NCBI GenBank assembly: GCA_014773175.1
Contig: VXCM01000408.1
Span: 138,615 to 202,614, forward strand
Direction: 5' to 3'
DNA length: 64,000 nucleotides
From: Lucifuga dentata
Lineage: Eukaryota > Chordata > Actinopteri > Ophidiiformes > Bythitidae
A program made the position numbers and the translations under genes. Below the pieces are notes generated by a model. That model was not told where the DNA came from, ran no database searches, and was given only the letters and a program-made list of their open reading frames with translations. Below are positions 58,101-64,000 of the stretch, one piece after another. Position 1 is the first letter of the stretch, and every line of letters starts with the position of its first letter.

Positions 58101-59598
58101 AGCAGTGACCCCTCCCAGTGCTGACCCCTGGGGTCCCCCAGTACCCCCCAGCACTTCTTCCTCGGGGGGGCCAGTAGATCCTTGGGCAGGGGACGGGACT
58201 CTCCCTGCCTCTGACCCTATCACCTCCGACATCTGGAGTGGCAGCACCAAACACACAAATGGCACAGGTACACTCACACTTAAAGCCACATGGACACTCA
58301 CAAACACTGAGGTACATTTACACTTTTATGGGGATTTTCATAGTTTGCACATATAGCCACATATTGTTCATTTGCATGAATACAGAACAGTTGTCTTCAT
58401 TTCATCCTCTTTCAGTATGTCTGGTATTGCTGTATTATATTGTACTTAATTATATCCAGTATTTTGGTATTAATTGTGTTTTGAATTTGTTTCTTTTCCT
58501 TCTTCATTTCCTCACTCTTAGGAGACCCGGAGCGACGAGAGTCCTTAGCAACTGGCTGTGACGGCAGTGGTTCTCCAGTGCCCTTTGACCTTTCATCTCT
58601 TGGTTCTTCGCTTACTGTTCGTAAGACTCCTGAATCCTTCCTCGGCCCCAATGCAGCACTGGTGGACCTTGATTCCCTGGTGTCATCTAAACCTAAACCC
58701 AAACTGCCTCCACCTCCTTCTATCTCCTCCTCTTCAGCACACAATCCTTTCCTCCAGAACACAGGTAAGTTACAGCTCAGGCTACTGTGTTAACAATGTG
58801 TAAAAAGAGAACAGGAGTAACCACCCTGCCAAGGGTCAATATCACTTACATTTTCATATGGTAGCTGCAATTTAATGAAAGGAATGCTGACAGTTGTACA
58901 GTATATCGTCTACATAAATGTATACTATATATTTTGCAATGCAACCAGCAATATTCATATTTAAATGTGGATATTATATTTGTAGCTAGCAAACAAAGGT
59001 CACGTTAACATTTTAAAAAATCACCTTAAAATCTCTTGTCCATCTAAATTCTATTTGAAAAATCACATCCTTCCACGTGGCTGACGTATTGTAGGAGTGT
59101 ATTTTTGCTAAATGTCACCTCTGACCTGCAGGCTCATCTCCTGCCCCTGGCATGGCGGTGACTCCAGGCAGTACCATTTCCAGTAGGGGTGTTTCACCAA
59201 CACCCGCCTCCTCCAACCCTTTTGGTGTGGCCCCAGCTATGACCTCCATCTCACCCCAGCCCTCCTCACTTGGCCTGAGTGGCCTCCGCACCAGTCCTGT
59301 GCCTCCCAATCCCATGCTAGGCATGGTGCAGCCTGGAATTGGCATGGGGCCCATGAGTATGGGCATGGGGGCTCCAGGAATGGGCCTGGGTATGATGCAG
59401 GCCAGCCCCATGAGCATGCCCTACAGCGGGCTATCGCCCATGGCACCCCCAGCCTCGGGGCTTCTTGGTCCTGGAGCTGCAGCACCTCCTCAACTGATTT
59501 TGGGTGGGTCTGTCGGAACAGGAGGAATGATGGGGGCAGGAGGATCAGTGGGAGGTGGAGGAACGACGGGAGCAAGCACCAATCCTTTTCTTCTTTGA
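52194..59598 (+). CDS. epn1: Epsin-1, endocytic clathrin adaptor, eleven coding exons
   Basis: The exons are 52194-52262, 52603-52761, 53174-53302, 53701-53821, 54014-54171, 54371-54442, 55712-55795, 56623-56902, 58103-58267, 58522-58764 and 59132-59598, all in phase, giving 648 residues. Epsin bends PIP2 membranes and links ubiquitinated cargo to clathrin. Residues 1 to about 150 are the ENTH domain (MSTSSLRRQVKNIVHNYSEA), nearly identical to human EPN1. Three ubiquitin-interacting motifs follow at about 194-212, 219-236 and 242-260 (LQLALAMSKEEAEQ, LHYAITLSKE, LRLQMAIEESRRE). Exons 8 and 9 carry seven DPW motifs for AP2. RKTPESFLGPNAALVDLDSL contains the clathrin box. Three NPF motifs bind EH domains, the last being the terminal TNPFLL. 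A Met/Gly-rich stretch in the tail is unusual. Human EPN1 is also in 19q13.42. Confidence 0.93.
53125..53162. repeat. Poly-T tract with single N in epn1 intron 2
   Basis: A T homopolymer with an N at 53143 ends just 11 bases before the third coding exon of epn1. It overlaps the polypyrimidine tract of that acceptor, and its true length is unresolved. Confidence 0.8.
56947..57508. mobile_element. MITE with terminal inverted repeats in epn1 intron 8
   Basis: The left end CAGGGGCTCATTTCACGAAA and the complement of the right end, CTGGGGCTCTTTTCACAAAA, agree at 17 of 20 positions, forming terminal inverted repeats of a roughly 560-bp element. Inside, motifs such as GCAAATATC and its complement GATATTTGC recur in both orientations. 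No transposase frame is present. A clear target-site duplication was not found, so the superfamily is open; the CAGGGG start resembles hAT. Confidence 0.55.
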
Positions 59599-61491
59599 GG
59601 ACGTGCCACCACTACATCACTTTCCTGTTTTCACCTCTCCTCTGTCTTACCTGCTGCCCCTTCATTCATCCTCCTCCAGCACAGTTTGTGTCCCAAAAGA
59701 AAAATGTCTACATCTATATATTTAATAAAAAAAACAAAACAAAACAAAAAATTATGGTTTTTCTCATCCTCAGAAAGCCTTACATTTTCATTTCACAATA
59801 ATTTTCCACATTTAGTTCCTTTCATTTCAGTATGGATTGTTTTTGGATGTGAAATAGAGGTCTATTTATTTAGTTTTAATCCTGTTTTGTTCCATATTGT
59901 TCATCATGTTGTGGTTTTTCCAGTCCTGTCTCAGATGAAGGAGAGTGTGAGAGCAGGAGGATCATCAGTAATGTCACTCAACTATAATCAAAAAGTACTG
60001 CACTGAGAGAGAGTCGGAGAGAGTGGGGACATAGCCACTAACAAACTGAACAGAAAAACTCTTGTACCTGCCTCTTCCTCTTTTCTCTCTCTAGAATGAA
60101 GACAAACACTGAAGTGAAATGAGTGCATGAAGGATGATTTTGTAATGAACTCCAGACTGAGACGTGGACTGAAAAACTTGTATTAACATTTCAGGCACAA
60201 TATGGTCAAATTGTTCAATTATTTCACTTTTTAATTTAATTTAATGTTAAATATAATTTATTTTTTCCACATTTGGGAACAAATAAACAAGGAAAATCAA
60301 ACACAGTGATGCCATTTAAATCAAATGCTTATTTTTTTCCCTCTTTGTAGAAAAACTAAAGAGAGCTCTGACATCTGTGGTGTGGAAAGTGATGGAATGT
60401 GTCTTGAATGTGCGTGTGTGCAGCACTGTGTGAATGAGAATATGAATGCTCATTTGTGAGTATGCAATAGTGCAAATGCCTGTTTCTATGGATATGTATC
60501 AATATCTCTCTCCATTTTCCTGTGTCCGATCTTATTTCAGTGACTCAAAGAAAGATATTACATCCATTAATTTTGTTTTTAAAATTTGTCACTTGTATTA
60601 AAACTATGTAATGTTGGGATTTCAGATGAGGTATTATAAGGGTCACACATTTCTCTGCCAATCTCATTTCACACTGTTTTTTGTGTAAATCAGAGTTTAT
60701 TAGTTTATTTTCCCATCCTGCTTTTATATGAGCTCCCTGGTGAACAGGTCTCCCAGAACACCCCTGTCCTTGCATTTCATCCCTCTTTCCTACGTGGAGG
60801 GAGACCTGCCGATGCTTCTTCAAAAAAAAAAAAAAANAAAAAAAAAAAAAAGACGATTATTTCAACGAATGAACGAAAAAAACAGGGACTTGATGACATG
60901 CTCCATGCTGTTCTTTTAATTTAGTTTGATGAATTTGTTATTTTATATCAACAAAAAGAAAATGTCTTTTATCGGGTTAAGGTTAACTTTTGTGTGGTGT
61001 TGACTGTGAACATTCACATTTGAAAAGTAAAATGGAAAAAAATATCAAAAGAAATTTATGAAATAAAAAAACACAAAGAAGGTGTTTGGCGTGTTTCATG
61101 CTTGCTCTTTAGTGCGTCAGATCCAGGCCCCATATAAGTAGTTTATACTGCTGCAGTACACAATAATGTGACAAATTGATATTTTATTTAAAAAATGTTT
61201 AAATCTATAATCCAACAGAAAATCACCCTGTCCAATAAACTGCAGAAGAGAAGCAAAAACAAAAGATATTACAGCATACGAATTTAAATACAAGTAAAAA
61301 TCATAAAATTGCCAACCTCAAAACACAGCATTCAGTCGTGACAAACTTGATCCCAAACTCGCTCAGAGAAGCTTCAAAATTCTGAACAGTGAGGCAGCTT
61401 TTGCAAAGAGCTTAGTCGAGATTGGTGTCAAAAGCTGAATCACACTCCACTGAAAAGTTCTCTTCAACATTCTCTGCACAGACAGTGAGGG
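59599..61491. other. Convergent 3' UTRs of epn1 (+) and foxj2 (-)
   Basis: epn1 3' UTR contains plus-strand AATAAA-type signals near 59722, 60281 and 61062-61067. A minus-strand signal (TTTATT near 61183) would end the foxj2 transcript. If the distal epn1 signal is used, the two transcripts end within about 100 bases of each other. A poly-A run with an N at 60837 lies inside. No coding sequence is seen. Confidence 0.5.
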
Positions 61492-63624
61492 TCAAACGAT
61501 CAGAGAATCCCAGTCAAAGTCATCCTGGATCTCCTCACTGTTGCTGTGAAGGCTCTTTAGTGGAGGACGCGGTCTAGATCCCATTGACTGAGGCTGAATC
61601 CCAGCTGAAACAGTAAGGGAGACATGGACGTATATTTATGTTAAAGGAAGTGAGACACATTTATTTTTTCTTCAAATAACTTAAGCTTTATGATAATCAG
61701 GCTGCATTTGTCATTCCAGAGCCAAACAAGCAAGAAACTTGTGCCATCCACAACCCATATGATGGAAGCATTGCACTATGTTGCTGTAAAAGTTAAAAAA
61801 AAAAACAACCCCTGAACACACACACTCCGCAGGTCTTACCAGTTGGGTTAGTAGGCTGTGTTAGTTGGGGCCTTTGCAGGCCTGACCCCTGTGGGTTCAT
61901 AGCCCTCCGGGGAGGCTGTGCTCCATTAGCACTGGTAACCAGGGGAGAGTAAGGGAGGGGTGAAGGGTGGGTGAGGCTGTCCAGAGTAGGAGGTGGAGTG
62001 GAGGTGAATGGTGAGATTTGTAAGGAGGGATGTGCACCAACAGCCATTGGGGAATTATTTCCAGATGTGGAGCCAATTATGCCTTTTTGAGTGAAGAAAC
62101 GGTTCAGAGAATCACAGAGAGCAGTGAAGATGGCCGGGTCCAGAGCCCAGTCACGAAGCTCAGCCTGACGTATGCTCTGCAGCAGGTCTGGCAACCAAAA
62201 ATAAGGAAAATGTTTAAGTAGTGACAGATCAAAGCATGAATGGTTTGAGTCCAAAATGCTCTTTGTTTTGTTAAGAAAATAAATTACTGACTAGTAGGTT
62301 ACTAGTAGGTTTTTCAAAAATACAAATAATACAATTCTCAAAATATGTACCATTGGATAAGCAAAAGTTTCAAAATGGTCAATAACAAAACTCATTAGAT
62401 GCTGTGTAGTTTTTTTAATGGTTGATAAAATGTTTGTAAAAGTAGATGCTAAAGACAGATATTTCAAACTTTGACTGAGATTTGACATTACAGACCTGGG
62501 TGATCTGAGAGGTCTATGTTGGCCCAATCTAGACTGCTGGCAATACGGAAGCTCTCCTTCAGAGAATCTGGGTTATTGAACCAGTCGGCTGGCACCGCTG
62601 AAAGGTAGGACATGTAACACTGGACAGTGCTGATCCCAAGTGTTGATAGATTTAATTTGTATGAAGTAGTTTTGGGCTGAAACGATAATGTAATATAACA
62701 CTCACTGTACTGTGATAGGCGCTCTGCTTCAGGAGGCTGTGCTGTTGGTGCAGGTGCTGGAGACATTGGCAACAGAGTGGGAGTGTGAAGTGGGGCAGTA
62801 TCATTGCCTGGTACAGCCAGTGGAGCCACATCCGCTGGAAGAAGAAAAATCTTTCATTACAGCAGTCTATGCGTGTACTGTGCACTGTATAGAGTTAATG
62901 TCAGCACAACACACACAGTACTTACATTGTGAGCCTCCCCTCTCCTGTATCGTCTTGAAGAGAGACTTGAAGGATGCATACAAGTCTGGCAAGGTCAGCT
63001 CATCAAATGTGAAACGTAGTGGAGGGTCAGTGGAGGATTGGGATGAGAAAGCAGGAGGGGCAACAATAGATGAAGGGACACCAGAGGGAACAGAAGAGTG
63101 AGAGGGGCCTGACACAGTGGAAACAGGCACAGGCGCTGAGTTAGCAGTGCTAGAGAAAGTGGGAACAGATACAGGCACTGAAGTAGCAGGAATGGGCAGC
63201 ATGGGACCGGCTACAGAAGATGTGGTGGGAGCAGACACAGATGCAGGAGAAGCTGCGGGGACAGAATAAATAGGTCCAGTTGGATGGGGAGGAGGGAAAG
63301 AACCAACTGAAGACAAGGGGGGAGTGGATGGGAGCACAGCTGCAGGAGAGAAGGATGAATGAGGGACAGGGAGACTGGAGACACGGCATGGCATATAAGG
63401 TGGCTGCTGCTGTAAAAGGGACAAAAGACAGGAGATTAGGTTGGGCTGCTCTTTGTGGCTGTGGTGAGGAAGGACGGACATGAGACTACCTTGCATGGGG
63501 GAGGAGAGAGGGAGAGAGGCTGGGATGATTGGATGACTCCCAGCAGCTGCTCTGTGTGGGATGCTGGTTGTGCTTGTTGAGGAGAAGGTTTTCTCTCTGC
63601 TAGTGTCTCTGGTACTTGGAGAAC
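61492..63624 (-). CDS. foxj2: Forkhead box J2 (FOXJ2/3 subfamily), C-terminal exons; gene continues beyond the window
   Basis: In transcript order the exons are 63624-63490, 63409-62926, 62834-62706, 62597-62496, 62187-61840 and 61604-61492, all GT-AG and in phase, encoding 436 residues to the stop. FOXJ2 and FOXJ3 are forkhead transcription factors; the DNA-binding domain lies off the right edge. The C-terminal half matches the FOXJ2/3 family: LPDLYASFKSLFKTI, then ADWFNNPDSLKESFRIASS, LDWANIDLSDHPDLLQSIRQ, LCDSLNRFFTQKG and the terminal IQDDFDWDSL (human FOXJ3 has IQDDFDWDSIV). Between them are long Pro/Ser/Val-rich activation-type linkers. FOXJ2 is preferred over FOXJ3 because human FOXJ2 lies with NECAP1 and AICDA at 12p13.31. 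The gene converges with epn1. Confidence 0.8.
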
Positions 63625-64000
63625 CTAGAATAAGACAATATTGCTATGTGCAGTGGTGGAAAAAGTATTACAATCCCAAAACTCCATTAAAAACCCTACA
63701 TACCAAAATCTAGTTAAGTAGATAAGTTGTACCAGTAGAATGTACGTAAGTATTTCATGTATAGTCATTCTGTAAATTGGTCCCTTCAGAGTGTTAAAAT
63801 ATGAAAGAGTTCAAGTGTAATCAGGCATTGTTGTAGCTATTCATGGTGGATGGTGGATTAATAATGCTTCATTCTGAGCTTATCAAATGTTTTTCATGTA
63901 AAATCTATGCAAATTAACAAGAGAAGGATAATATAGGACAGTAAAAAGTACAAAGTACAATATCTTATTTTAAACTAGCAAATGTAACCCCTTTCATACA
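63625..64000 (-). other. foxj2: foxj2 intron reaching the window edge
   Basis: Upstream of the 63624 exon boundary (acceptor TATTCTAG on the minus strand) no further foxj2 exon is recognisable. The remaining bases are AT-rich, without domain-encoding frames, and are presumably intron. Confidence 0.6.

Overview
The window is vertebrate nuclear DNA, almost certainly from a ray-finned fish and probably a percomorph teleost. Genes are split into small exons with GT-AG introns. Introns and spacers are full of (CA)n/(GA)n microsatellites, hAT-like MITEs and a LINE tail. The AID gene has the teleost form: a long spacer between the zinc-binding motifs and Asp44 in place of the mammalian Ser38 region. 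No bacterial, viral or CRISPR-type content was seen. The sequence is a draft assembly. Single N placeholders sit mostly in low-complexity DNA, and three of them (10427, 24262, 36335) have the same 61-66 bp on both sides, which looks like unmerged contig overlap.

Nine protein-coding genes can be modelled exon by exon. From left to right they are: il11 (+, 3123-7605), a cytokine with a TATA/AP-1 promoter and an AU-rich 3' UTR; znf628 (+, 10092-16802), a 17-finger C2H2 regulator; nat14 (+, 18066-19086), a membrane GNAT acetyltransferase; aicda (+, 22414-24133), activation-induced cytidine deaminase; necap1 (+, 24924-28145), a clathrin/AP2 adaptor accessory protein; mfap5 (-, 30173-31203, 5' exons not found), a microfibril glycoprotein; an SBK-family kinase (-, 38696-42868); epn1 (+, 52194-59598), epsin with ENTH, UIM, DPW and NPF motifs; and the 3' part of foxj2 (-, 61492-63624 and beyond the window).

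The spacers hold about 2.6 kb of repeats upstream of il11, 3.3 kb between nat14 and aicda, 7.5 kb between mfap5 and the kinase, and about 9 kb between the kinase and the coding part of epn1. Apart from repeats, UTRs and probable promoters, I see nothing coding in them.

The genes do not form a pathway or operon. Their interest is linkage. il11, znf628, nat14, SBK and epn1 correspond to human 19q13.42, while aicda, necap1, mfap5 and foxj2 correspond to human 12p13.31. Here the two sets are interleaved on one segment. Two genes (necap1 and epn1) act in clathrin-mediated endocytosis and two (il11 and aicda) are immune genes, but the sequence does not show that they are co-regulated. I found no convincing evidence of an undescribed system. 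The points most worth checking are the mixed synteny, introns cutting through duplicated zinc-finger blocks in znf628, a necap1 end lacking the usual C-terminal WxxF motif, an odd palindrome cluster before nat14, and a terminal-inverted-repeat element inside epn1.
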